Source: Streptomyces marispadix (GTDB taxonomy: Bacteria > Actinomycetota > Actinomycetes > Streptomycetales > Streptomycetaceae). From it: a DNA stretch of 64,000 nt. The stretch lies in contig NZ_JAKWJU010000002.1 of NCBI RefSeq assembly GCF_022524345.1, positions 6,376,001-6,440,000 of the forward strand, read 5' to 3'. How positions within the stretch are numbered: position 1 is the stretch's first letter; each line of letters opens with the position of its first letter. The notes beneath the pieces are model-generated. The model did not search any database. It was not told where the DNA came from and saw only the letters and a program-made list of their open reading frames with translations. Positions 1 through 8,747 of this stretch are shown here, in pieces. The position numbers were made by a program, and so were the translations under genes.

Positions 1-794
1 GCCACGAGGACGATCCTGGGCACGGCCGGAGACAACCGGGCGGCGTCCTCGGCCCGTTCGACGGACCCCATGAGCCGCGCCGCCGCCCCGCGCACCGACT
101 CGATACGCTCCAGCAGTTGTTCATCGGCGTTCATCTGCGCCACCGTCCGCGCCCTCGTTACGACGTCGAGGTCCGCGGCCAGAGCGAACACGAACGCGCT
201 GGCCGCGTCGACGACCGAGACCCGCAGCCGCCCCTCGGGAAGGTCGAGCACATCGAGTCCCCGGCCGGTGGGAAGCAGCCGGCCCGTGACCGAGCCAGCC
301 GGGTCCTGGTAATGCGTCGCGATCGGCGCTCCCGGCCGCGGCACCCCCGCTACGCGCTGCGTACCGTGGGTCCGTACGCGGCCGTTCTCGACCGGGACTT
401 CGGCCTCGACCCACACGTCGGTGTTGCGGTTGAAGAGGAGCACGCTGGTCACCGGCGAGACCGCGGGAACAAGGCCCTCGTCCACGGCGAACGCCGCCAC
501 CGCCGTCGTCAGGTTGCCGCAGTTCCCCGACCAGTCGACGGTGGGGGAGTCGACGCCGACCTGACCGAACCAGTAGCTCACGCCCGAATCCGGTCCGGGC
601 TCGACGATCATCACCTTGCTGGTACTCGAGTACGTACCGCCGAGCCCGTCGATCTGCATCGGGTCCGGACTGCCCATGAGGTCGAGGACCAGCGCGTCAC
701 GCCGCGGGCCCGGCGGCGGCACGTCGCGGGCGTGCAGGAACACGCCCTTGCTCGTACCGCCCCGCATCAGGACCGCGGGCACGCCCCCGCTCAC
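1..794 (-). CDS. PrpF-family isomerase/tautomerase, 3' end outside window
   Basis: Partial gene running off the left edge. Reading from a GTG at 794, the protein begins with the PrpF hallmark MRGGTSKG near residue 10 and has the second hallmark SGNCGN about residue 93, in the diaminopimelate-epimerase-like fold. Known members isomerise methylaconitate or tautomerise 4-oxalomesaconate, moving a double bond in a tricarboxylate. The GTG overlaps the stop of the upstream dehydrogenase gene by four bases (GTGA), so the two are translationally coupled. The substrate cannot be told from sequence; a gallate/protocatechuate or methylcitrate-like role are both possible. The catalytic Cys of SGNCGN is present. 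Confidence 0.85.
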   Translation of the reverse strand, partial: MSGGVPAVLMRGGTSKGVFLHARDVPPPGPRRDALVLDLMGSPDPMQIDGLGGTYSSTSKVMIVEPGPDSGVSYWFGQVGVDSPTVDWSGNCGNLTTAVAAFAVDEGLVPAVSPVTSVLLFNRNTDVWVEAEVPVENGRVRTHGTQRVAGVPRPGAPIATHYQDPAGSVTGRLLPTGRGLDVLDLPEGRLRVSVVDAASAFVFALAADLDVVTRARTVAQMNADEQLLERIESVRGAAARLMGSVERAEDAARLSPAVPRIVLV

Positions 795-1705
795 GACGTC
801 TCCGATCGCTGGTCGAGCAACCGGACGACCGCGGTGTGGTAGTTGTCGCCGAGTCCATGCTCACAGAGGCGGCCGAGCAATGAGTGCGCCAACGTGGCTG
901 CCGGAAGGGCGACACCGAGTTCGGAAGCCAGATCCAGCGTGTAGCCGACGTCTTTTCGCATGTACGACGCGGGGAACACCCCTGTGGGGTGCTCATCGGG
1001 CAGCAGCGCGGAACGCCCGTGGTTCTCGAGTACGAAGCTGGCGGCCGAGCCGCCTCCGAGTACGTCGAAGAGGACCTCGTCGGAGACGAGACCGCTGCGC
1101 CGGGCGAGAGTGACCGCTTCCGCCAGCGCGACGACGGTCTCGAACACCACTGTGTTGTTGAGCAGTTTGAGCAGTGCCCCGGCCCCCGCGGGACCGCAGT
1201 GGGTGATCTCCGTGCCCATCATGCGCAGGAAGGGCTCCGCGCTCGCATAGTTCTCGGCGGTGCCGCCCGCCATGATCGCCAGCGTTCCGTCGGCGGCAGC
1301 GCGCCGCGTACGGGCGACCGGTGCGTCCAGGAAGCCCACGCCCCGCTCGGCCAGGCGCCGATGAGCCTCGCGTGCGACCCCGACGGGTGTGGTCGAAAGG
1401 TCTACGACCAGGGTCCCCGGGCGGGCGCCGGCGAGGACGCCCCCGTCGTCATAGAGGACCGACGCGACCTCGTCGCCTCCGGGCAGCGAGAGGAACACCA
1501 GGTCCGCTTTCGCCGCCACGTCTCCTGCCGACGTAGCGGCGACGGCACCCGAGGCGACCAGCGAAGCGGCGTTGCCCGGCCGAGCGTCGAACACGGTCAG
1601 CGGCAGATCGCTCTTCCGCGACACGTTCAGGCACTGCCTGGACCCCATCACCCCGAGGCCGATGAAGCCCAGGCGGTCGATCGTTGCCGAATCCGCGCTT
1701 GTCAT
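791..1705 (-). CDS. 3-hydroxyisobutyrate dehydrogenase-family NAD(P) oxidoreductase
   Basis: A 304-residue beta-hydroxyacid dehydrogenase. The N-terminal dinucleotide site reads GFIGLGVMG, the substrate motif is DAPVARTRRAAADGTL (the usual SGG after DAPV is replaced by ART), and the catalytic lysine lies in GALLKLLNN. The start at 1705 is chosen because MTSADS is preceded by GGGAGG at proper spacing; an upstream in-frame extension lacks homology. It oxidises a 3-hydroxy acid or reduces a semialdehyde (family knowledge); the altered substrate loop suggests a substrate other than hydroxyisobutyrate. Co-transcribed with the PrpF-like gene downstream, so the pair probably acts on one small carboxylic acid. 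Confidence 0.85.
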   Translation of the reverse strand: MTSADSATIDRLGFIGLGVMGSRQCLNVSRKSDLPLTVFDARPGNAASLVASGAVAATSAGDVAAKADLVFLSLPGGDEVASVLYDDGGVLAGARPGTLVVDLSTTPVGVAREAHRRLAERGVGFLDAPVARTRRAAADGTLAIMAGGTAENYASAEPFLRMMGTEITHCGPAGAGALLKLLNNTVVFETVVALAEAVTLARRSGLVSDEVLFDVLGGGSAASFVLENHGRSALLPDEHPTGVFPASYMRKDVGYTLDLASELGVALPAATLAHSLLGRLCEHGLGDNYHTAVVRLLDQRSETS

Positions 1706-2426
1706 TCCGGGACCTCCCTGTGATCGGCGAGGCGTCGTCGTCGATGAGCGGGCGCTGATCGCCCGGCCAGGCATCGGTGTTCCGCCGATCGTTGACGAGA
1801 CCGTAAGCCTGATGACAGTCGTCTGTCGACAGGCGACAGGGAACTTTCTTTCGCTTGGTCCGATTTCGACGCCGCGTGACGGGCCGAGGACTCCGGGCAG
1901 CGGACGCGCGGCCGATGTCCGCCCAGGGCGTTGTCGAGTGAGCTGGCGCGCTTTGTCTCGCGGTCCCTCGTTCGGCTCGGCCGGGCATGCGGAGCCCGCC
2001 CCGGGGGCATCGCCGCCGCCCCAACTCGCCGAAGCTCTGGGTCCGTTCGCCTATCGGGTTTCGATGGCTGCTCCTGGCGGTGTCTCAGACGGCCCTGGCA
2101 GAACTACCGACGGCGCGTGTCATCGCGGGCACTTCGACCTCGGCGGCCTGTCCCGAACCGGGAGCCATCCCCAACTCATTGCCGATAGCGGCGTACTCCC
2201 GCTCATGACGGATGCAAGTGCTATGTCACGGTTCGGTTCGTCCTGCAACCATTCGAAGTTCCCGCATGTCGCAAGTTGGTACATGAGTCAACCAACTTGA
2301 TGCCGTGGGAGCTTCCTTGTCGTTCTGCTTCAATCCGTCACTTTTCCGGCCTCGGCCCTCGCAGCCCTGTGGGCCTCTCGCGGCGATCCGACTCTTCATC
2401 ATCAACAGCCCGGCGAAAGGCCGCTC
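1706..2426. other. 720-bp gene-poor stretch with a nested palindrome
   Basis: No convincing coding sequence on either strand. About 110-130 bases upstream of the dehydrogenase start lies a nested symmetrical sequence at 1814-1839: GACAG, TCGT, then CTGTCGACAG (perfect 10-bp palindrome at 1823-1832), then GCGACAG. It is placed like an operator for the minus-strand operon. The rest, up to the PLD gene, shows nothing recognisable. Confidence 0.4.
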
Positions 2427-3731
2427 ATGAAGCGAACGATCACGTTGATCACCGCGCTGGTCGTCACCATGCTGGCGCCGACACCGGCGCATGCCGCGGT
2501 CAAGAGGGCCAAGCCCCCGCTCAGTTGCGAGTCCCGGACGTTCACTTCCAGCCCCGGCCCGCGCTTCAACGACCCGGAGGACCCCGCCGCCCAGATGAAG
2601 ATCATGGGCCCGATCATCGAGTCGATCAACAGCGCAAGCTGCGGGCAGACCATCCGCGTCGCCATGTACTCGATCAGCAGCGCACACCCGGGCCCGGAGT
2701 TCGCCGCAGCCCTGATCGCCGCGCACCAGCGCGGCGTCATCGTCAAGGCGCTGATGGACGCTCACAGCGACAACTCGGTCTGGCAGTCGCTGGTCGACGA
2801 GTTGGGCAACGACCCGCGGGCCTCCAGCTTCGCCGCCATGTGCCCGGGCGGCTGCCTGACGCACTACGCCGGCTCCTCCCTGCACGCGAAGTACTACATG
2901 CTCAGCGGCGGGAGCGACGCGAACAGGACGGTGACCGTCAGCAGCGCCAACCCCACCTCGGCCCAGGCCAGCACGGCGTGGAACAGCAGCGCCACAGTCA
3001 AGGGCAACGTCGCCCTGTACAACTCCTACGTCGGCTACTTCGGCGCCATGGCCAAGGGAGCGCTCAACGGCACGGGCCCGCTGGCGCCCGACTACTACAG
3101 TTCGGCCGCCGCCACCGCCGCCAGGAAGCTGTCCCCGCCCTCCTACCAGTGGCCCAAGGCACGCTCCAAGAGCGACACTTGGGTCGACTTCCTGAACAAC
3201 GTCAAGGCGCTTACCACGATCAACATCGCCATGTTCCAGTGGACCGCTCACGGGCAGCCGGGCGACCGGAACTATCTGGAGCTGCCGAAGAAGCTGGCGG
3301 GCCTGGCACGTACCGGTGTCAAGATCCACATTCTGATCACCGCCGGAATGGTCGACGACAGCGTGCAGGACTACCTGAGGAACCGGCCGAACATCGCCGT
3401 GCACGACACCACCCGCGACACCGACGTCAACGGCTACGCCCGGCACTACACCCACGACAAGTACATGATGGTCAGCGGCACTTACGCGGGTACCGCCAAC
3501 TCCAAGCTCGTGTTCGTCGGTTCCTCGAACTGGACGAGCAACGGCGTCTGGCACAACGACGAGTCGGACCTGAAGCTCGTCGGCCGCTCCGCCTACGACA
3601 CGTTCATGACGGACTGGCAGGACCAGTACGCCCGCTGCTGCGGGACCGCGGGGCGCCAGTCGATCGCCGAGGACCGCGCCGAGAACACGGCGCGAGAGAT
3701 TCCGATCGACCCGAGCCAGGCCCGGGAATAG
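2427..3731 (+). CDS. Secreted phospholipase D-like protein
   Basis: A 434-residue protein with a Sec signal peptide (residues 1-23, cleavage after AHA). It has two PLD-superfamily half-sites: HAKYYMLS followed by SSANPTS in the first half and HDKYMMVS followed by GSSNWTSNG in the second. Each HxK box is present but the Asp normally found four residues after the Lys is Ser, as in several actinobacterial PLD-like exoproteins. Members hydrolyse phosphodiester bonds through a phospho-histidine intermediate; whether this one acts on lipid, nucleic acid or another diester is unknown. Monocistronic, with a hairpin just downstream. Confidence 0.85.
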   Translation: MKRTITLITALVVTMLAPTPAHAAVKRAKPPLSCESRTFTSSPGPRFNDPEDPAAQMKIMGPIIESINSASCGQTIRVAMYSISSAHPGPEFAAALIAAHQRGVIVKALMDAHSDNSVWQSLVDELGNDPRASSFAAMCPGGCLTHYAGSSLHAKYYMLSGGSDANRTVTVSSANPTSAQASTAWNSSATVKGNVALYNSYVGYFGAMAKGALNGTGPLAPDYYSSAAATAARKLSPPSYQWPKARSKSDTWVDFLNNVKALTTINIAMFQWTAHGQPGDRNYLELPKKLAGLARTGVKIHILITAGMVDDSVQDYLRNRPNIAVHDTTRDTDVNGYARHYTHDKYMMVSGTYAGTANSKLVFVGSSNWTSNGVWHNDESDLKLVGRSAYDTFMTDWQDQYARCCGTAGRQSIAEDRAENTAREIPIDPSQARE

Positions 3732-3771
3732 GCATCGTCGGCCGAACGCCTCCACGCCCGCCGGCGTGCCG

Positions 3772-3793
3772 CTCCCCGGAGCCTTTCCGGGAG
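3772..3793. terminator. Short hairpin between convergent genes
   Basis: CTCCCCGGA and TCCGGGAG pair with one bulged base around a 5-nt loop, between the ends of the PLD gene and the convergent hydrolase-like gene. Likely a bidirectional terminator; no U-tract. Confidence 0.4.
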
Positions 3794-3831
3794 ACCTGAA
3801 CCGGGGCTTCCGGGCACGTGACTTCCGTCGA

Positions 3832-4806
3832 TCAGCGCGGGCAGACCGGCGGACCGCCCAGTTCGCCGATGAGACGCCGGTACGTTTCGAAGGCCGGCTT
3901 GGGGGTGTAGTCGTCGCGCAGCAGACCGAAGCGGTGGAAGAGGCCCTCGGCGGTGCTGTCGGCGTCTCGCAGGGCGAAGAACGAGTATCCGTCGATGTTC
4001 AGGTCGTCGGAGAGGGCGGCCACGGTCCGCACGACGGTCTCGAGGACCGTGGCCTGCTGCTGTTCACTGCGGCCCGGACCGGTGGGCCAGCCGTTCTCGC
4101 AGATACGGATCGCGACGCTGCCGGTGATGCCTGCCTTCGGCAGGTCCGTGCGCCGGAACATGGTGAGGACCGCAGTGACCGCTTCCGCCAACTGCTCAGT
4201 GGCGATGGGACGGAACACGTCCGGGAAGAAGTCCAGGCCGACGTAGTCCAGGCTCTGCCGGAAGCGGTCGTCGGCCAGGGCGCCTAGCTCGGACCAGAAG
4301 GTGTCGTCCGGATCGAAGGTCGGCACCGCGTTGAAGCCGACCGCCAGGCTGTGGCCCAGGGCCAGGGCCTCCTGCTTGGCCGCGACGACTCCTTCGACGA
4401 GCGCGTTCAGAACGTTGGGAGTGCTGCCGTCGACCACGGGAAGGTCGGCATTGGGCTCTTCGCAGATCTGGACGGATGCCAGCCGCGGCCCACCGGCGCG
4501 AACGGCCTCGCGGACGAACCCCGGCCACCCCTCCAACTCGCCGGACGGCTCACGGAATTGCAGTACGAGATCCAGCTTTCTGCCCCGTTGCGCATACGTC
4601 GCGGGATCGGTGGGCGTGGGCGGTTCCAGCGGTGTCACAGTGGGGGCGAAAGACTGATAGGCGCGCACCCGCAGGGTGGCTGCGTCGCCTTGGAGGGCGT
4701 CGAGCGCCTCGGTGATGCGGTCCGGCACATCCGGGCGGACCGGGTGGACGATGCCCTTGTCGTCGCCCAGAAGCCCACCGGGATAGATGCCGAAGTGCAG
4801 AGCCAT
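3832..4806 (-). CDS. TIM-barrel glycosidase-like protein, function unknown
   Basis: A 324-residue cytoplasmic protein. The sequence CEEPNAD near residue 115 resembles the NEP acid/base motif after strand 4 of clan-A glycosidases and ICENGWPTG near residue 235 resembles the nucleophile motif after strand 7, so a (beta/alpha)8 glycosidase-like fold is inferred; no signal peptide. ATG at 4806 has GAGGTGAG before it. Divergent from a TetR gene with only 61 bp between them and an inverted repeat in that gap, so it is the probable target of that repressor. The substrate is not predictable. Confidence 0.6.
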   Translation of the reverse strand: MALHFGIYPGGLLGDDKGIVHPVRPDVPDRITEALDALQGDAATLRVRAYQSFAPTVTPLEPPTPTDPATYAQRGRKLDLVLQFREPSGELEGWPGFVREAVRAGGPRLASVQICEEPNADLPVVDGSTPNVLNALVEGVVAAKQEALALGHSLAVGFNAVPTFDPDDTFWSELGALADDRFRQSLDYVGLDFFPDVFRPIATEQLAEAVTAVLTMFRRTDLPKAGITGSVAIRICENGWPTGPGRSEQQQATVLETVVRTVAALSDDLNIDGYSFFALRDADSTAEGLFHRFGLLRDDYTPKPAFETYRRLIGELGGPPVCPR

Positions 4807-4829
4807 GCGTACTCACCTCGGAAATCTTG

Positions 4830-4855
4830 GTGTCACTGCAAAATTGTGGCGACAC
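4830..4855. promoter_or_regulatory. Probable TetR operator in divergent promoter
   Basis: GTGTC and GACAC form the ends of a 26-bp interrupted inverted repeat (16-nt AT-rich middle) centred between the hydrolase-like gene and the TetR gene. Position and symmetry fit autoregulation plus control of the neighbour; this is inference. Confidence 0.5.
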
Positions 4856-4867
4856 TATCATCTGGGC

Positions 4868-5533
4868 ATGGGCCTTCGAGAGATCAAGAAGCAGCAGACC
4901 CGCACGGCGATCGCCGACGCCGCCCTGCCTCTCTTCCTGGAGCACGGCTTCGACCAGGTCACGGTCGCCGCGGTGGCACAACGCGCAGGCGTCTCCACCA
5001 ACACCGTCTTCAACTACTTCGTCACCAAGGAAGACCTCCTCTTCGACCGTCAGGCAGAAGTAGAGGGCCATCTCGCCACGTTGGTGCGAAACCGTGCTCC
5101 CGGCGCCTGCCCAGTGGAGACCATCCGCGACGACCTGCTGACCGCCTTGCGGCACGAAGACCCCGCCCTCGGGCTCCACTCCGACGCGCCCCGGTTCTGG
5201 CAGGTCATCCACGACAGTGCCGCGCTGCGCGCACGCGAACGCGAGATCAGCGAACGCGCCGAGGCCATGCTGGCGACCGCCCTGGCCGAACACCCGCCGA
5301 CCGCCTGGCAGAACCAGGGCGACTCCCCGATGCTGACGCTTCTCGCAGGGGCCGTCGCCGGCACACACCGGGCCGCCTTGCGTGAACTGCAACGACGGAT
5401 CTTGTCAGGCGAGCCGCCCGCCGACGCCCGCGACACCGTCGCCACGGCGGCAGGCCAGGCATTCAACGTGCTGTGCTCCGGACTCCACACCGCCGCCGGC
5501 CAGGCATCGCAGGAGCCAGGACGCCCTCGATAA
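4868..5533 (+). CDS. TetR-family transcriptional regulator
   Basis: A 221-residue regulator. The N-terminal HTH runs over about residues 10-55 (TRTAIADAALPLF...VTVAAVAQRAGVSTNTVFNYF). The start at 4868 (MGLREIKK) is preferred over an upstream in-frame ATG because the HTH begins immediately after and the upstream extension would run through the operator. The variable C-terminal ligand domain gives no ligand clue. Divergently transcribed from the glycosidase-like gene, which it probably represses together with itself. Confidence 0.88.
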   Translation: MGLREIKKQQTRTAIADAALPLFLEHGFDQVTVAAVAQRAGVSTNTVFNYFVTKEDLLFDRQAEVEGHLATLVRNRAPGACPVETIRDDLLTALRHEDPALGLHSDAPRFWQVIHDSAALRAREREISERAEAMLATALAEHPPTAWQNQGDSPMLTLLAGAVAGTHRAALRELQRRILSGEPPADARDTVATAAGQAFNVLCSGLHTAAGQASQEPGRPR

Positions 5534-5645
5534 CCTCACGGCCCGGCCAGGGCCTTCAGGCAGTTCCAGTCAGGTTCCAATAGGCATCGAAGTCGGGCGG
5601 GACGCGGCGAGGACGAACCCTGCTGGCGTTCCCGTTGTGCCCCCG

Positions 5646-5855
5646 CTACTCGCCGCCGTCGCAGACGCTCAGCTCGCCGTGTCTGGAGAACAGGCCGGGA
5701 AGGTCCCTCGGCCGGTCGCGAAGCTCGGCGTCGAGGAAGCCGATCGTCAGCTCGTTGATGATGCGGTTGCCTTCGGTACGCCCGAGGCTGCCGACCAGCG
5801 ACGGCACCGGCGGCATCCACAGGGGCGCGTCGGTGAAGGTCTTCAGAGCGCGCGG
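5646..5855 (-). pseudogene. Remnant C-terminus of an alpha/beta hydrolase
   Basis: On the minus strand a frame ending in TAG at 5646 encodes about 68 residues with protein-like composition (segments TEGNRIINELTIGFLDAEL and HGELSVCDGGE). This looks like the C-terminal end of a PAF-acetylhydrolase/lipase-like alpha/beta hydrolase. No start codon, nucleophile elbow or upstream domain is in frame, and upstream sequence drops into another frame. Read as a decayed gene fragment; assignment is tentative. Confidence 0.4.
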
Positions 5856-5888
5856 CCTCGACGGCCGCCCGGGATAGGGGTGTTGTGG

Positions 5889-5924
5889 TGGTCGCCCAGT
5901 GGTCGCCCAGTGCCTGGGCGACCA
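5889..5924. terminator. TGGTCGCCCA repeats forming a hairpin
   Basis: TGGTCGCCCA occurs directly repeated at 5889-5898 and 5900-5909, followed by its exact inverse complement at 5915-5924 after a 5-nt loop. The stem lies about 115 bp beyond the stop of the response-regulator gene on the minus strand and probably terminates that operon. Confidence 0.45.
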
Positions 5925-6037
5925 AGGGTGATGGGCTTTCGGGGGCGCTTTGAGGTGCTTTCAGGAAGTGCCGGCACGGACGCGGCCGGCACGGGCACCG
6001 GACTCGATCGCCTGGCTGATACCTGCCGCAGCGGCCC

Positions 6038-6700
6038 TCATTCGGGGTGGATGAGCCGTGTCTCGTACGCGAAGACCACGGCCTGCACCCGGTCGCGCAG
6101 CTCCAACTTCGTCAGAATCCGGTTGAGATGGGTTTTGACGGTGGCCTCGGCGAGGTGGAGCGCGGCGGCGATCTCGGCGTTCGACAGGCCGCGGGCTACC
6201 TCGATGAGCACTTCGCGCTCGCGTGCCGTGAGCCTCTCCAGCCGGTCGTCCTCCACCGTGCCGCCGTCGGCGGGCAGTTGGTGGGCGAAGTTCTCCAGCA
6301 GACGGCGGGTGATCCGCGGGGAGACGACCGCGTCCCCCGCGGCGACGCTGCGGATCGCCGCGAGCAGCTCTTCGGGCAGCGCGTTCTTCAACAGGAAGCC
6401 CGATGCCCCGGACTTGAGCCCCGCGAAGGCGTGTTCGTCGAGGTCGAAGGTGGTGAGGATGAGCACCCGGGTCTGCCGGCAGTCCCGCGTGATGCGTGCG
6501 GTCGCCTCGATTCCGTCGGTGCCGGGCATGCGTACGTCCATCAGCACGACATCGGGGTTCGACTGCCGTGCCAGGCGCACGGCTTCGGCGCCGTCACCGG
6601 CCTCGCCGACCGGTTCCATGTCCGGCTGTGCCTCCAGCACCATGGTGAAGGCCATGCGCAGCAGCGGTTCGTCGTCGGCGAGCAGGACGCGGATCGTCAC
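6038..6700 (-). CDS. NarL/LuxR-type response regulator
   Basis: A 220-residue two-component regulator. Receiver domain residues 1-120 with acidic pocket ADDE (8-11), phospho-acceptor Asp55 in VLMDVRMPG and conserved Lys in FLLKNA; C-terminal LuxR-type HTH (about 150-215, LTAREREVLIEVARGLSNAEIA). The start is a GTG at 6700 that overlaps the kinase stop (GTGA), which gives the family's canonical N-terminus TIRVLLADDE. Last gene of a four-gene operon ABC ATPase-permease-kinase-regulator; such sets usually sense and export envelope-active compounds. Confidence 0.95.
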   Translation of the reverse strand: MTIRVLLADDEPLLRMAFTMVLEAQPDMEPVGEAGDGAEAVRLARQSNPDVVLMDVRMPGTDGIEATARITRDCRQTRVLILTTFDLDEHAFAGLKSGASGFLLKNALPEELLAAIRSVAAGDAVVSPRITRRLLENFAHQLPADGGTVEDDRLERLTAREREVLIEVARGLSNAEIAAALHLAEATVKTHLNRILTKLELRDRVQAVVFAYETRLIHPE

Positions 6701-7923
6701 GCGGTACCGTCTCCCGCCGTGCCGAGGCCGAGCCGCGCCGACACCCGCCAGCCGCCGCCGTGCGGAAGAGGGCCCGCCTCCAGCGTCGCCCCGTACGCGG
6801 CCGCGCGCTCCCGCATGCCGGGGATTCCGTGCCCGGACGGTGAGCCGCCCGCCTGCGCGGTGCGGCCGGCGTCCGCCCCGTCGTCGGTGACCTCGACGGC
6901 GACCGCCTCGGCGGAGCACCGCACCCGGACTTCGGCGCGAGTGCCCACCGGGGTGTGCTTGAGGGCGTTGGTCAACGCCTCCTGCACCAGGCGGTAGACG
7001 GTCAGTTGGGCGGCGGCGGAGACGGGAGTGGGATCGCCCGTCTGATCGAGGCGGGTCGGCAGTCCGGCCGCCCGCACCTGATCGGCGAGAGACTCCAACT
7101 GCGCGATGCCGGGCATCGGATGGCGCAGCGCGTCAGGTTCTTCCGCCCGCAGCACTCCGAGGAACCGCCGCATGTCGGTGAGGGCCTGCCGTCCCGTACC
7201 GGAGATCTGCCGCATGGCGGCGGTCGTCGTATCGGGTGAGCGGAACTGGGCGAAGACCGCGCCGTCGGCGAGTGCGACCATCACGGACAGGTTGTGGCTG
7301 ACGATGTCGTGCATCTCGCGGGCGATACGGGCCCGTTCGTCCGCGACCGCGAGCCGGGCCCGCTGGTCGCGTTCACGCTCCAGACGTACGGCCCGGTCCT
7401 CCACGGACGCGAGGTGGGCACGCCGTGTCCGCACGTTCGTACCGATGACGGCGGCGGCGACGGCCATGGCGGTCAGGCTGACGATGTCGCCGACGACTCT
7501 GCCCTCGGGCGCCCAGCTCAGGGAGTTCAACACGATGCCCGCTTCGAGAACGGCAGCGGCCAGCAACGTGCGGCGCCGGTCGCAGTACGCGGCCACCGTG
7601 TAGAGAGCGATCAACAGCGCGACGTCAGCCGCGAGTTGAACGTCGGCGAGCCACTGGGCGAACGCCGCGGCGGCCACCGCGGCGAACACGGCCAGCGGCG
7701 CCCGCCGACGCCACACCAGGGGCACCAGCAGCCCCGCCTGGAGGGCCAGGAACCACGGATGGTCGCTCAGGTCGTCGCGGATGAAGACGCAGGTCGGGAC
7801 GGAGACCACGGCGACCAGCAGCGCGTCCACCGCCGTCGGCGACAGCCGGGTACGTTCCCGCAGCAGCCGGAGACCACCGGTCAGGGCGGCCCGCGACCGT
7901 ACGGGGGGTGCTGCGACCGTCAT
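6697..7923 (-). CDS. Membrane sensor histidine kinase (NarL-partner type)
   Basis: A 408-residue kinase. Hydrophobic N-terminal half (about residues 32-165, roughly five membrane segments), then a HisKA_3 dimerisation domain with phospho-acceptor His205 in REMHDIVSHN and an HATPase domain (LVQEALTNALKHT, GHGIPGMRERAA). It autophosphorylates and passes phosphate to the response regulator encoded downstream. ATG at 7923 shares one base with the permease stop (TGATG). The very short extracellular loops suggest intramembrane sensing. Confidence 0.95.
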   Translation of the reverse strand: MTVAAPPVRSRAALTGGLRLLRERTRLSPTAVDALLVAVVSVPTCVFIRDDLSDHPWFLALQAGLLVPLVWRRRAPLAVFAAVAAAAFAQWLADVQLAADVALLIALYTVAAYCDRRRTLLAAAVLEAGIVLNSLSWAPEGRVVGDIVSLTAMAVAAAVIGTNVRTRRAHLASVEDRAVRLERERDQRARLAVADERARIAREMHDIVSHNLSVMVALADGAVFAQFRSPDTTTAAMRQISGTGRQALTDMRRFLGVLRAEEPDALRHPMPGIAQLESLADQVRAAGLPTRLDQTGDPTPVSAAAQLTVYRLVQEALTNALKHTPVGTRAEVRVRCSAEAVAVEVTDDGADAGRTAQAGGSPSGHGIPGMRERAAAYGATLEAGPLPHGGGWRVSARLGLGTAGDGTA

Positions 7924-8747
7924 CACGCGTCCCGCCGCTTCAGCGTCACGGCGGCTGCGGCGAGCGCCACGGCCGCGTACAGGCACAAGACCGCGAAGCC
8001 GGTCCACGGGGCCAGCGAACCGGGCCCGGGATGGAGGACGGTGACAGCGCGTCCGGCGTTGTTCGGCAGGTACTCGCCGATGGTCTCGGCCCAGTGGGCC
8101 GGGAGAGTCTTGACGACTTCCGGCACGACCAGCAGCAGACCGAAGACGGTGGTCGTGCCGCCCGCCGTGTTGCGGATCAGCGCGCCGATGCCGACGCTCA
8201 GCAGCCCCAGCATCGTCAGATACAGACCGTTGCCGAGGACGACACGGGTGACGCCGGGATCGGCCAGCGAGGTCCCGATGCCCGTGGGTTTCAGCAGGTC
8301 CTGGCTGACCACGAAAGCCGCCAGGGACGCGGCGGTCATCAGGACCCACACCACCGTTCCGTACACGGCGGCCTTGGCCCACAGGACCGGAAGACGGCGC
8401 GGCACGGCGGAGAGCGTGGCACGGATCATGCCGGTCGAGTACTCGCCCGTGATCACGAGAACACCCAGTACGCCTATTGCGAGTTGGGCCAGGTAGTAGC
8501 CGACCAGGCTCAGTGCGGCCGGTTCGTAGGCCGCCCGCTCGGCCGCGGTCAGATCCGGCCAGCGGTCGGCGGTGACTTCCGCGAAGAGAGGTCCCAGCCC
8601 GACCATCGCGATCGTCGCGGCGACCAGAGTGAAGAAGGTCGAGCGCACGGTGCGGAGTTTGACCCACTCGGAGATCAGAACCCGGGCCTGGGTGACATGG
8701 CCGTGCGCGGACCGGGGACGGGGGAGGGCATCGGTGCCGGTGCTCAT
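7923..8747 (-). CDS. ABC-2 type transporter permease
   Basis: A 274-residue membrane protein with a soluble N-terminus followed by six predicted hydrophobic segments, in the style of bacterial ABC-2/DrrB-like permeases (VKLRTVRSTFF before the first helix is typical). It pairs with the ATPase encoded immediately upstream, whose stop overlaps its ATG (ATGA). Probable export of a toxic or signalling compound under control of the following two-component system; the substrate is unknown. Confidence 0.9.
   Translation of the reverse strand: MSTGTDALPRPRSAHGHVTQARVLISEWVKLRTVRSTFFTLVAATIAMVGLGPLFAEVTADRWPDLTAAERAAYEPAALSLVGYYLAQLAIGVLGVLVITGEYSTGMIRATLSAVPRRLPVLWAKAAVYGTVVWVLMTAASLAAFVVSQDLLKPTGIGTSLADPGVTRVVLGNGLYLTMLGLLSVGIGALIRNTAGGTTTVFGLLLVVPEVVKTLPAHWAETIGEYLPNNAGRAVTVLHPGPGSLAPWTGFAVLCLYAAVALAAAAVTLKRRDA

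Noticed and set aside
2226..3755. Long minus-strand frame opposite the PLD gene
   Set aside because: Antisense shadow; the plus-strand frame has signal peptide and both HxK motifs.
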